Of a stretch of DNA of 57,378 bases, positions 1 to 7,658 are shown piece by piece. This DNA comes from an uncultured Muribaculaceae bacterium (GTDB taxonomy: Bacteria > Bacteroidota > Bacteroidia > Bacteroidales > Muribaculaceae). A program made the translations under genes and the position numbers. The first letter of the stretch is position 1, and every line of letters starts with the position of its first letter. The notes beneath the pieces are model-generated. The model searched no databases and was not told the DNA's origin. It was given only the letters and a program-made list of their open reading frames with translations. The stretch is taken from NCBI GenBank assembly GCA_905207535.1, contig CAJLLX010000003.1, positions 1 through 57,378 on the forward strand, given 5' to 3'.

Positions 1-80
1 ATATGCGCAACTTTTTCATTATAAATATTTTAAGAAATTAATTCAACCAACAGGTAACAATCATAAAACCGCATCAGATA

Positions 81-395
81 ATGGCAGAATTCCGCATTGA
101 CAGCCGTATGAAGGTGAAGACCCTCAAGGCTAACTTCAAGAAAACTTTCGGAGCATCGCTCCGCGTCTACACCACCGCTACCTGCAAGGCCAAGGCTGAC
201 GACGACGCCACTCTCGGCCAGCTGATGAACGGCACCGCCAAAGGCGGCGAAATGACCGTGGGCAGCAACCTGCGCGTGGGCAACTTCGAGAAGAAGCTCG
301 GCGAGCTCTACGGCATCGGCGTACAGGTGGCCAACGGCGCCGACACCAAACTGAGCAATAACGATATAACTCTGGCAGCAGCCGGCAAAGAATAA
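81..395 (+). CDS. Small conserved-looking protein of unknown function
   Basis: A 104-residue soluble protein without signal peptide or membrane segment. It opens MAEFRIDSRMKVKTLKANFK and has a basic N-terminal third and a mixed alpha/beta look, with a central GGEMTVGSNLRVGNFEKKL stretch. I do not assign a family. It lies 6 bases upstream of the next gene and the two probably share a transcript, followed by the hairpin at 832-863. The 80 bases upstream are AT-rich and hold no clear promoter. It is probably a real gene because of its codon use and tight spacing; its function is unknown. Confidence 0.75.
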   Translation: MAEFRIDSRMKVKTLKANFKKTFGASLRVYTTATCKAKADDDATLGQLMNGTAKGGEMTVGSNLRVGNFEKKLGELYGIGVQVANGADTKLSNNDITLAAAGKE

Positions 396-401
396 ACAGA
401 T

Positions 402-815
402 ATGGCAAAGAGAAAATCATGCATCGCCGGCGAGTTCGTAATCGAGCGCGCCGAGAGCGAGACCATCACAGTATATAAGATCTACGACAACACCCTCGGC
501 GGTCTGCGCGAGGCTGCGGCAGCCATAGGCTTCGAGATCAACGAGAAGTCGAACACCCGCAACAACGGCGCACAGCTCATCAAGTTCGTCAACGAGAAAG
601 CGGGCATCGATGACAAGAACCACGCCGTTGCGGGCGAGTTCTCTATCGAGAAGCTTCCTTCGGGCACCATCAGTGTCTACAAGACTTACGCCAACACCCT
701 CGGCGGTCTTCGCGAGGCCGCTGCAACCGTCGGCTTCGAAATCAACGAGAATTCGAACACGCGCCAGAACGGCTCGAAGCTCATTGACTTTGTCAACGAG
801 AAGAAAGGCGAGTAA
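402..815 (+). CDS. Protein built of two tandem ~60-residue repeats, unknown function
   Basis: A 137-residue protein made of two near-identical units. Residues ~10-67 and ~77-136 each run AGEF.IE......I.VYK.Y.NTLGGLREAA...GFEIN..SNTR.NG..LI.FVNEK.G. The DNA of the two halves is also very similar, with mainly third-position changes, so the duplication is fairly recent or kept alike. Each unit could be a small alpha/beta fold; the NTLGGLREAA segment looks helical. No catalytic motif is apparent. It follows the previous gene by 6 bases and is followed by a terminator-like hairpin. Function unknown. Confidence 0.75.
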   Translation: MAKRKSCIAGEFVIERAESETITVYKIYDNTLGGLREAAAAIGFEINEKSNTRNNGAQLIKFVNEKAGIDDKNHAVAGEFSIEKLPSGTISVYKTYANTLGGLREAAATVGFEINENSNTRQNGSKLIDFVNEKKGE

Positions 816-831
816 CCCCCGAAAATAAACC

Positions 832-866
832 AATGGCGGGGAGGAACACTCTTCCCCGCCATTTCA
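832..866 (+). terminator. Intrinsic terminator
   Basis: An 11-base arm AATGGCGGGGA (832-842) pairs perfectly with TCCCCGCCATT (853-863), with a 10-base loop and a T-rich tail (TTTCAAATTTT). It sits between the repeat protein and the coiled-coil gene. It may separate the first two genes from the rest of the cluster, or act as a partial terminator. Confidence 0.7.
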
Positions 867-879
867 AATTTTACATATT

Positions 880-1167
880 ATGAGCAAAGCATCAGTAAGG
901 GCGTCGATTGAGACGGTGAAGGGCGACATTGCTCGCAAGAAAAACGACATCGCGACAATACGCTCGCGCAAGAAGGAGACGATTGCCCGCTGTTCAGCAA
1001 ACATCAAGAATGCTTCCGACAAGTCGACCAAAGACCGCTACCGCCGTGAGAAAGCATCGCTGACGGCTCAGTTCGAATCGCAGATCCGCACCCAGCAGGC
1101 ATCACTCTCCTCGCTTCAGACGCGCCTCGCCTCACTCCGCGCCCAGCTCGCCCGCGAAAAATCGTAA
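880..1167 (+). CDS. Small basic coiled-coil protein
   Basis: A 95-residue, highly charged, Lys/Arg-rich helical protein. Heptad-like spacing of Ile, Leu and Ala runs over almost its full length (residues ~5-93), so it is probably one long coiled coil or helical hairpin. It has no signal peptide. It ends 4 bases before the nuclease-like gene, which suggests co-translation. Such proteins act as scaffolds or oligomerisation modules, but no specific role can be read here. Confidence 0.7.
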   Translation: MSKASVRASIETVKGDIARKKNDIATIRSRKKETIARCSANIKNASDKSTKDRYRREKASLTAQFESQIRTQQASLSSLQTRLASLRAQLAREKS

Positions 1168-1171
1168 CGAC

Positions 1172-1825
1172 ATGCTGAAAGATGTTGTTGAAGCCGATGT
1201 GAGACAATTCATCGAAGGTGACGAAGAACTATTTTTCAACGAGCGTGACTTTCAGATGCACTTGGCTGTATATCTCCGGAGCCTTGGCAAGTATGACGAT
1301 GTGGACATAGAGTATTATGTGCCGCAAAAGGAGCTTGACAGATACTTGTGGGAGAACGAACTGCGCCTCGACATCGTGGTCAGCAAGGATGGTGAATATG
1401 TGCCCATTGAGCTGAAATACAAGACAAAGGCCGTCAGCAGGCTGATGACCCGCTTCGGTGAAAGACTTTCTGAGAAGATTCCCGTGATGAAAAATCAGGG
1501 AGCGCAGGACCTCGGACGCTACGATTTTTGGAAGGATGTACGACGCGTTGAAATGGTCCGCAACCGTTTCCATAATGTCAAGGGCGGTCTTGCGGTGTTC
1601 ATGACCAACGACAGGTTTTATCTCAACGAGACCAAGCCGACATCCAACAATTGCCGCTTCTCCATGAGTGAGGGTCCGCACCCGAAAAGAAAACATTGGC
1701 TCGACGCGAATAAATCTACGGCCAAAGGCAGGCCGGACTTCGATGTGGAGAAGGAATATGCCGTCAAATGGAATGCCAAGGAAGTCGGAGGCGTGGAGCT
1801 AAACTACTGCATTGTGAAAGTATGA
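1172..1825 (+). CDS. PD-(D/E)XK nuclease-like protein
   Basis: A 217-residue soluble protein. The segment LRLDIVVSKDGEYVPIELKYK (residues ~65-85) has the pattern of the PD-(D/E)XK fold: an Asp at the start of a hydrophobic strand, then E-L-K on the next strand, after an N-terminal helix that carries an acidic residue. This resembles DNA-repair, restriction and defence nucleases and also inactive relatives. The C-terminal half (FHNVKGGLAVFMTNDRFY) has the strand and helix expected after the core. Its stop codon overlaps the start of the peptidase gene (ATGA at 1822-1825), so the two are translationally coupled. The substrate is unknown, and the fold call rests on motif reading only. Confidence 0.6.
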   Translation: MLKDVVEADVRQFIEGDEELFFNERDFQMHLAVYLRSLGKYDDVDIEYYVPQKELDRYLWENELRLDIVVSKDGEYVPIELKYKTKAVSRLMTRFGERLSEKIPVMKNQGAQDLGRYDFWKDVRRVEMVRNRFHNVKGGLAVFMTNDRFYLNETKPTSNNCRFSMSEGPHPKRKHWLDANKSTAKGRPDFDVEKEYAVKWNAKEVGGVELNYCIVKV

Positions 1826-2403
1826 AGGTTCTTGTTACGGGATTCGAGCCGTTTGGCGGCGATGAGATCAATTCTTCCTGGGAAGCGGTGAAAGGATTGC
1901 CTGAACGGATAGGGACAGCCGATGTAATCAAGCTGCGACTGCCTGTATCGTTCAGACGTTGTGCCTGTCCGGCAATAGAAGCCATTGGGACGCATAGACC
2001 CGATGCGGTTGTATGCGTCGGAGCGGCTGGCAAGCGTTTGGAAGTCACTCCCGAACGCGTGGCCATAAACGTGATGAACGCCAGTCAACCGGACAATGAC
2101 GGCTTCCGTCCTGTAGACTTGCCGATACACGACGACGGTCCGGCGGCATACGTCAGCACTCTGCCTGTCAAAGAGATGGTGGCCTGTATGGAGGGTGCAG
2201 GAATCCCGTCAAAACTGAGCAACACGGCCGGAATGTATGTCTGCAATACGCTGATGTACAGGCTGCTCGACTACCTCAGCCGGAATAACAGCGGCACAAG
2301 GGCCGGGTTCATCCACGTGCCGAAAACACTTGCCCCCGAGGAACTGACCCGCGGTCTCGTGGCGGCAATTGAAACAATAATAACGAAAGAAACTGAAGAT
2401 TGA
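1822..2403 (+). CDS. pcp: Pyroglutamyl-peptidase I (peptidase C15)
   Basis: A 193-residue cysteine peptidase that removes N-terminal pyroglutamate from peptides in the cytoplasm. It opens MKVLVTGFEPFGG, the family hallmark. The triad can be placed at Glu78 (VTPERVAIN), Cys141 (NTAGMYVCNTLMY) and His165 (GFIHVPK), close to the usual 81/144/168. The ATG at 1822 was chosen because the family motif starts there and it forms an ATGA overlap with the upstream gene. A longer in-frame start at 1768 adds residues that do not fit. The gene overlaps the channel gene by 4 bases. Pcp is usually a stand-alone housekeeping gene, so its place between a nuclease-like protein and an ion channel is unusual. Confidence 0.9.
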   Translation: MKVLVTGFEPFGGDEINSSWEAVKGLPERIGTADVIKLRLPVSFRRCACPAIEAIGTHRPDAVVCVGAAGKRLEVTPERVAINVMNASQPDNDGFRPVDLPIHDDGPAAYVSTLPVKEMVACMEGAGIPSKLSNTAGMYVCNTLMYRLLDYLSRNNSGTRAGFIHVPKTLAPEELTRGLVAAIETIITKETED

Positions 2404-4175
2404 ACAACACCATCGACATAGAACTACCCGAGGCCATTGAGGAGCGGTCGCCTAAAAAACGTTACGACATCAAAGACCTCAAACGCGAGCTTGCGCGTGC
2501 TCTCGACGACGACCTGCACACACGGCAGTGGCACAACATCGTCGACTGGCTCATCATCGGCATGATCCTGCTATCGACGGCCGAGATTTTCATCTCGACA
2601 TTCGACGTAAGTCCCGAAGTACGCAGCATCCTGCGGTTCGTGGATATCTTCACCCTGCTATTCTTTACGGTGGAGGTGTCACTGCGGATATGGGTGGCGC
2701 CAGTCATCAATTCTAAATGGAGCGGCCTGAAGGGACGGCTGAGATATTGCACATCATTCTATGGCCTTATTGACATCCTCTCCACCTATCCCTTCTACCT
2801 GCAATGGCTCGTGCCGCTGCCGGTAATGGCGCTGAAGGCGCTGAGAACGGTCCGCGTGGTGCGTACCATGCGCATCGGCCGTTACACCAAGTCGTTCAAC
2901 CTGCTGACGGAATCCATTGCCGCCAAACGCCATGAACTGCTTGTGTCCATGCAGTTTTTGGTTGTGATAACATTCATTCTGAGTCTGATGCTCTTCTTTG
3001 CCGAGCATGACGCGCAACCGGAGGCATACAGCGACGGCTTCGCGTCGGTGATGTGGGCCTTCGCCCAGTATATCGGCGACCCGGGGGGCTTCGGCGACAC
3101 ACCGCCGGTTACGGTATTCGGACGCGTCATCGCCTGCGCCGTCGGACTGTTGGGCATCGCTATCGTCGCTGTGCCCACCGGCATCCTCGGCGCCGGTTTC
3201 ACCGAGGCCATCGAGGAGCGCAACAAGCAGAGGGCAATCGAAGAGAACGCCGACAACCTGCGGAACGGCTTCGAACGCAAGCTCGACCGCCCTACAGGTT
3301 TTCAAGTCGTGCCGCCGTTCAGGTCGGTCGATGACCTCATGGCCCGGCTCGACATGAAGTCGGATGACCTCAGCGACGCAGTGCGCTGCGGCGAAGGGTT
3401 CCGCATGGTGAATCTCGCCGCCACGATACCCACCGATGAGAGCTATGTGCCCGACCGCATAGCCGTGGAGCATTTCCCGATGAACACCTCCTACGGATGC
3501 TGTATCGACCGGGGCTCCTGCATCACGATCGTGTCTCCATCCAATATGGTTGACCCCGGGCTGAGCCATTTCTCGTTCTATCTGGCCATGATCGGAGGCT
3601 TCAACTACATCTCGCGCGAAGTGGGCCGGCGTGCCCCTTACAAGTCGTTCTATGCCTTCTGCTCCGTTGAGGACGAGGAGGGCCTTAAGGAATACGCCGA
3701 CGACCTCAGGCGGCTGACCGACAGAGCGGGCGCCTGGACTCTGACGGTGCTCGTTTCAAGCGGCGCTCTCGAACCGGCTTATCCCACAAACATACACCTG
3801 AACATCGGCGGCCGCAAGGGCGACGAGCGGCGCGCGGGCGACGGCCTGTTTGTCAAGGACGAAGATACATACAGCCGTTTCTACGAGACGCTGTCCGAGG
3901 CTGTGGGACGCGGTTTCGACCTGACGGTTGACCATCAGAAATATCACAGCACCGAATCGGCGAAACATTTCCTGCGCAAATTGCCGCTACGCCCCGACAG
4001 CAACCATATAGTGATGCGCATAGAATGGAAGCAGCTGCTGTGGTCGCAGAAACGCCTGCTGCTGGCACGTGAGATAGCCCGCGTCGCAAACGAAGCAATC
4101 CTCGGGCATCCGTTGCCCGACCCTCCGGCCGAACTGAAAAAGAAATCCATCGGCTACGATGGCTATGACTTATAA
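2400..4175 (+). CDS. Voltage-gated-type cation channel with large cytosolic C-terminal domain
   Basis: A 591-residue protein using a TTG start that overlaps the pcp stop (TTGA). Residues ~48-268 form a six-helix voltage-gated channel. S4 (LRTVRVVRTMRIGRYTK, ~148-164) carries Arg or Lys at every third position. S5 is ~180-201, the pore loop ~213-236, and S6 ends VAVPTGILGAGF as in Kv channels. The filter is odd: where TxGYGD is expected it reads YIGDPGGFGD, keeping GFGD but with changed residues before it. Residues ~280-591 are a soluble tail that I cannot assign. It includes HLNIGG and a conserved-looking helix near the end (EWKQLLWSQKRLLLAREI). The tail may be a ligand sensor or an enzyme controlling the gate. 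Ion choice is uncertain because of the altered filter. Confidence 0.8.
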   Translation: MNNTIDIELPEAIEERSPKKRYDIKDLKRELARALDDDLHTRQWHNIVDWLIIGMILLSTAEIFISTFDVSPEVRSILRFVDIFTLLFFTVEVSLRIWVAPVINSKWSGLKGRLRYCTSFYGLIDILSTYPFYLQWLVPLPVMALKALRTVRVVRTMRIGRYTKSFNLLTESIAAKRHELLVSMQFLVVITFILSLMLFFAEHDAQPEAYSDGFASVMWAFAQYIGDPGGFGDTPPVTVFGRVIACAVGLLGIAIVAVPTGILGAGFTEAIEERNKQRAIEENADNLRNGFERKLDRPTGFQVVPPFRSVDDLMARLDMKSDDLSDAVRCGEGFRMVNLAATIPTDESYVPDRIAVEHFPMNTSYGCCIDRGSCITIVSPSNMVDPGLSHFSFYLAMIGGFNYISREVGRRAPYKSFYAFCSVEDEEGLKEYADDLRRLTDRAGAWTLTVLVSSGALEPAYPTNIHLNIGGRKGDERRAGDGLFVKDEDTYSRFYETLSEAVGRGFDLTVDHQKYHSTESAKHFLRKLPLRPDSNHIVMRIEWKQLLWSQKRLLLAREIARVANEAILGHPLPDPPAELKKKSIGYDGYDL

Positions 4176-4186
4176 CACTGAGAATT

Positions 4187-4345
4187 ATGAAAATACCAGG
4201 ACTGAGCTTCTCGTGGAAGCGTGCCGTGGGCATCACCGCGGCCAAGCAGAAAATATCGCGCAAGACCGGCATTCCAATGTCGAAAGCGGGACTTGAACGC
4301 AAAATCGGAGGCGCCATAATCAAAGGCGTTTTCGGCAAAAAGTAA
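4187..4345 (+). CDS. 52-residue basic protein
   Basis: A short gene starting 11 bases after the channel stop and ending 20 bases before the next gene. The product begins MKIPGLSFSWKRAVGITAAK and ends IGGAIIKGVFGKK. It is strongly basic, with a helix-prone middle and a hydrophobic Gly/Ile/Val C-terminus. Codon use matches the neighbours, and the tight fit between genes supports it. It could be a nucleic-acid- or membrane-associated peptide. The function is unknown. Confidence 0.6.
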   Translation: MKIPGLSFSWKRAVGITAAKQKISRKTGIPMSKAGLERKIGGAIIKGVFGKK

Positions 4346-4365
4346 CGGAATAAATCTCAACCATA

Positions 4366-5375
4366 ATGAAAATAAGAAATATTCTTCTAACGGCTATGGC
4401 AGTGACGGGTGCCCTCTCGCTCGGCTCCTGCTCAAAGCATGATGACGCCGCCGCCCGCATCTCCTACGAGGTGAAGGCCGTCAACAAGCTTGTGCTGTCC
4501 CAGATGACCATCAGCAAGATGGCTTCTGTCTCCGACATCGACTTCTCGAAAGCCAAAGGACTTAAGCAGTCGGCGGCCGCAGCTCTCGACGCTGTCAAGA
4601 TCGGCGACCGTAAGGCCGCGTATTCCTACGACACATACATGCGGGCCTATATCGACCTCTCGACATTCTCGGACAATGATGTGAAGGATGACGAGTCGGC
4701 CAAGACGATGACAATCACACTCCCGGCCATACAGACTGAGTTTGCCGGCCGCGATGCTTAATTGCGCGAGGACCACTATCGGGTAACCGGCATGCGCAGT
4801 GAGATTGACGCGCAGGAACGCGCCGAAATCAAAGAGAACATGAACACCGCTCTGAAAGAGGAGGTGGAGTCGGACGAGACCTTCCGCAAGACTCTGACCG
4901 AATCGGCCAAGACCCGCGGCCAGCGATATTTCGAAGACCTGGCGAGCCGTTACGGCTACAAGGCGACAGTCAACTTCAAGGCACCGTTGACACACGTCAC
5001 CTTGTCGGCCGTCTGGCTCTTGAGGGGACGGTGGATTTCGACCTTGAGAAACTTCAGTTCGACGAACAGGGGGATTCTGTCACCGTGGCACTTCCTCCCG
5101 AGATTGTGACGCTCCGCGAGAGCACTCGCCCTGGGGCATATACAGTAATCGACACGTGGAATGACGAATTTTTCTGTTCAGACAACATCTCGACCGAGGA
5201 GGAGAATAGGATGAAAACCGCTGCGGTAGCCAACGCCACGAGCATGGTCTATGCCAAAGGATACGTGAAACAGGCCCGCGCCGATGCTGTCAACTCCGTC
5301 AAACGACTCCTCTCCGCCGCTTTCCCCGGCAAGACTGTAATCGTGACCGACCCGACATCCGAAGGGACAAAATAA
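4366..5375 (+). pseudogene. Disrupted DUF4230-type lipoprotein gene or tandem pair
   Basis: The first part (4366-4761) encodes a signal peptide with lipobox LSLGSC and the N-terminal half of a DUF4230-like domain. An in-frame TAA at 4759-4761 stops it; a single change from GAA (Glu) would explain it, because the same frame goes on with LREDHYRVTGMRSEID to about 4980. After NFK the frame is lost. From about 4986 a different frame reads RLALEGTVDFDLEKLQF onwards to 5375, the start-less remainder of a second DUF4230-like domain. So there is one nonsense change plus a frameshift or a deletion joining two copies. Sequencing error cannot be excluded. DUF4230 proteins are envelope proteins of unknown function. 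Confidence 0.65.
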
Positions 5376-5385
5376 ACCGCACACC

Positions 5386-5784
5386 ATGGGATTTCTTGAC
5401 AACGCTAAGAAAAAAGCAGCCGAGGCAGCCGAACTCGTCCGTCAGAAGGCGGCTGAGGCAGCGGAGCTGGCTAAGGAAAAGGCTGAGGAGGGTGCCGAAC
5501 AGGCGCGTATCAAGGCTGAGGAACTCAAACTCTCGGAGTTCTGCTCCAACCTGACTGACAAGACAAGTAAAATCTGTAAAAACATGGCTGATTCGATGGT
5601 CGGGGCCAAGGACTCAGCTTTCGGCTGGATTCATGGCAAAATCAGTGACGCTGTCCGCGGCATGAACCTCCAGGAGACAATCAGAGCCATTGAAAAAGCA
5701 GGCCGGGAGCAGAAGGTGAATGTGGCGCCACTGGTTAAATTTGTTGAACGTATCAAGAAGATTGGAGATGACGATGAGCAATGA
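5386..5784 (+). CDS. Ala/Lys/Glu-rich amphipathic helical protein
   Basis: A 132-residue soluble protein. Residues ~8-47 consist of 11-residue-like repeats (KKKAAEAAELV, QKAAEAAELAK, EKAEEGAEQAR) like those in LEA-type stress proteins or long amphipathic helices. The rest (LSEFCSNLTDKTSKIC and ISDAVRGMNLQETIRAIEKA) is also helical. It has no signal peptide. It follows the broken DUF4230 gene by 10 bases and overlaps the next gene. It could bind membranes or act as a scaffold. No enzyme motif is seen. Confidence 0.65.
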   Translation: MGFLDNAKKKAAEAAELVRQKAAEAAELAKEKAEEGAEQARIKAEELKLSEFCSNLTDKTSKICKNMADSMVGAKDSAFGWIHGKISDAVRGMNLQETIRAIEKAGREQKVNVAPLVKFVERIKKIGDDDEQ

Positions 5785-6037
5785 AAAGAAAACCTCCCGG
5801 GAAAAAGCGATAGCAATAATTGAACTTCTCAGCAAATACGAACTTGACGACATTTTGGCCGTAGCTGAGAAAATATCGCCCTTTGTCCCAATCCCATGCT
5901 TCAAGAAGATAGTGAAACTTCTTCGGCTTCTCTGCAAATTCGTGCCGACATTCAAGAAGATTTCTCCGGCTCTGATAAAGATGCTTGAGAAAGATGACAA
6001 TTGCGCTGGGACTACATTGATAACAGCAGAGCGATGA
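5774..6037 (+). CDS. Small helical hypothetical protein
   Basis: An 87-residue protein starting MSNEKKTSREKAIAIIELLS. It overlaps the upstream gene by 11 bases; an ATG at 5768 is an alternative start. It is made of short hydrophobic and basic helices (LLSKYELDDILAVAEKI; IVKLLRLLCKFVPTFKKI). Its stop overlaps the next start (ATGA at 6034-6037), so it is probably co-translated with both neighbours. No family was recognised. Confidence 0.6.
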   Translation: MSNEKKTSREKAIAIIELLSKYELDDILAVAEKISPFVPIPCFKKIVKLLRLLCKFVPTFKKISPALIKMLEKDDNCAGTTLITAER

Positions 6038-7365
6038 GCAAGAAGGTCTGGATTGGAATTATCGTGCTGCTGGTGGTGATCGGCGGCATTCAGAAAGCGT
6101 GTCAGCCGGAATGGTACGACGCGCGGATGAACCATGCCGAGGACGCGATGGTCGACCTTGAGACGGACATCACCGACGCTCCACCGGTGCTGACACGCGA
6201 GTATCTCGAAGGAATCAGCAAGGAGACCTTTGCCTATAGTAAAAGCGTAAAAGCCGTCAATGAAATCAAGCCATCCGAGATAAGTAAAAAAGCCAGGGAG
6301 AGACTTGGGGAAGTGAAGGAAGAGATTGCCGGGTTCCAGAAGAAACTCGACATGTCATTGCTGAATAGACCGGCTGCGATAATCAACACCTCCGGAAGTC
6401 TTCTTGACAGCATCGCCACTATCCCGGTTTGGTTGGAGCAGGGCGAGACACTGAATTACTCCGTCAGGTCTGACAAGCCTCTCGACGTGACGTTATACAA
6501 TTATGACAGCCGCAATGCCATCGTCACATATAAGGCGACGCAGAATGTGAGCCAAAGCTATAGGGTGCCGTACTCGGCGATTTATCTGCTGCGTCTGGAG
6601 CCTAAGGAACGGCAGTATGCCAGCGTGGACATTTCCTACCGACCCAATTCGCTCGACCGGCTGATGCGTCCGGCGCAGGTTGCCATAACGCATGAGAACG
6701 GGAGTCCCGGAGCGTTTCTCTCTCAGCAAATCGACGGTATAAGGATGACCGACGCTTTCAACGAGCCTCAGAAAGTGACGCTGCGCAGCGGCCTGAAGTC
6801 GGCGTTCTCCGGTTCGACACGCTCTCTGATTCCCGTGCAAATAACCAATGGTGCCACCGACTTGCTCTACAACCTTCAGATCTCGAACAACGAGGATAAG
6901 AAGAACGAGAAGGACTTCAACAAAGGGATGTCCACGTCTTATCGGAAGGTTCGCATCCTCGGACTCCCGGTCTATGACTCTCAAAGCGGCAGCGGACTGA
7001 TTTCCACCATGCTCGGACTCAATACTCCGATAAAAGAGGAGGAATCATACGCCAACATGTATGTGTTTTTCAATGCCGACCAGGCTCGGAAATTCCAGAA
7101 CGGCACTCCGGTAAGTCAGTTGAAATACAGCCTCGACTACAGCGTGCAGGGTTCGCAGAGCCGCAACGGCCGTATCCCGGTTGCAGGGCATAAGACTGTC
7201 TACCTCGGTTTCGAGAACGAGAGGATGCGCTACTCTACTTACATATGGTTATCCGGCATATTGTCTAAACCCGCTAAGGAATACGTCATCACGACTTATA
7301 AAGTCGAGCTACCATCCGAGTCTACAAAATTTGTAAAAGACTTCTTCTACGAGACAGACAAATAA
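6034..7365 (+). CDS. N-terminally anchored extracytoplasmic protein, unknown function
   Basis: A 443-residue protein. Residues ~4-20 (VWIGIIVLLVVIGGIQ) form one membrane anchor. A Cys follows (KAC) but does not fit a good lipobox. A charged helical segment covers ~60-110, and a beta-rich domain fills the rest. The ATG at 6034 was preferred over a TTG at 6001 because it gives a clean anchor and an ATGA overlap with the upstream gene. It is the last gene before the strong hairpin at 7375-7398. The domain is probably periplasmic. It may sense or relay an envelope signal for the channel and lipoprotein genes upstream, but that is inference. Confidence 0.65.
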   Translation: MSKKVWIGIIVLLVVIGGIQKACQPEWYDARMNHAEDAMVDLETDITDAPPVLTREYLEGISKETFAYSKSVKAVNEIKPSEISKKARERLGEVKEEIAGFQKKLDMSLLNRPAAIINTSGSLLDSIATIPVWLEQGETLNYSVRSDKPLDVTLYNYDSRNAIVTYKATQNVSQSYRVPYSAIYLLRLEPKERQYASVDISYRPNSLDRLMRPAQVAITHENGSPGAFLSQQIDGIRMTDAFNEPQKVTLRSGLKSAFSGSTRSLIPVQITNGATDLLYNLQISNNEDKKNEKDFNKGMSTSYRKVRILGLPVYDSQSGSGLISTMLGLNTPIKEEESYANMYVFFNADQARKFQNGTPVSQLKYSLDYSVQGSQSRNGRIPVAGHKTVYLGFENERMRYSTYIWLSGILSKPAKEYVITTYKVELPSESTKFVKDFFYETDK

Positions 7366-7374
7366 AGAATTGCC

Positions 7375-7398
7375 GCCGGAACGGATTCCCGTTCCGGC
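7375..7398 (+). terminator. Intrinsic terminator closing the 81-7365 gene run
   Basis: A perfect 10-base stem GCCGGAACGG / CCGTTCCGGC with loop ATTC begins 9 bases after the stop codon at 7365. A moderately T-rich stretch follows. Confidence 0.8.
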
Positions 7399-7584
7399 AG
7401 CGTTGTCTTTGATCTGCGTTATGGTTTTACGCCCTCCGGAGTAAGAACCGGCAAATCAAGGCGGTTAAAAATTCTTAACAGGAACCAAAAATCTCAAATA
7501 TGATTTCCCCGGCTTTCTTTCAACTTCCACAAAAGTACACGATTAGTACCCGCGCCTTCCTAAACCCTCCTGATAATCAGTCGA

Positions 7585-7618
7585 TTTGCCCAAATAAGAA
7601 AAAAAATGAGTAATTTTG
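7585..7618 (+). promoter_or_regulatory. Bacteroidota-type promoter of the DUF3737 operon
   Basis: A -33-like TTTG (7585-7588) is followed after 22 bases by TAATTTTG (7611-7618), matching the TAnnTTTG -7 element. It lies about 40 bases before the start codon at 7659. Confidence 0.7.
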
Positions 7619-7658
7619 CATCCGCATAACCCAACCGACTAAGCAACTAACGACAACA

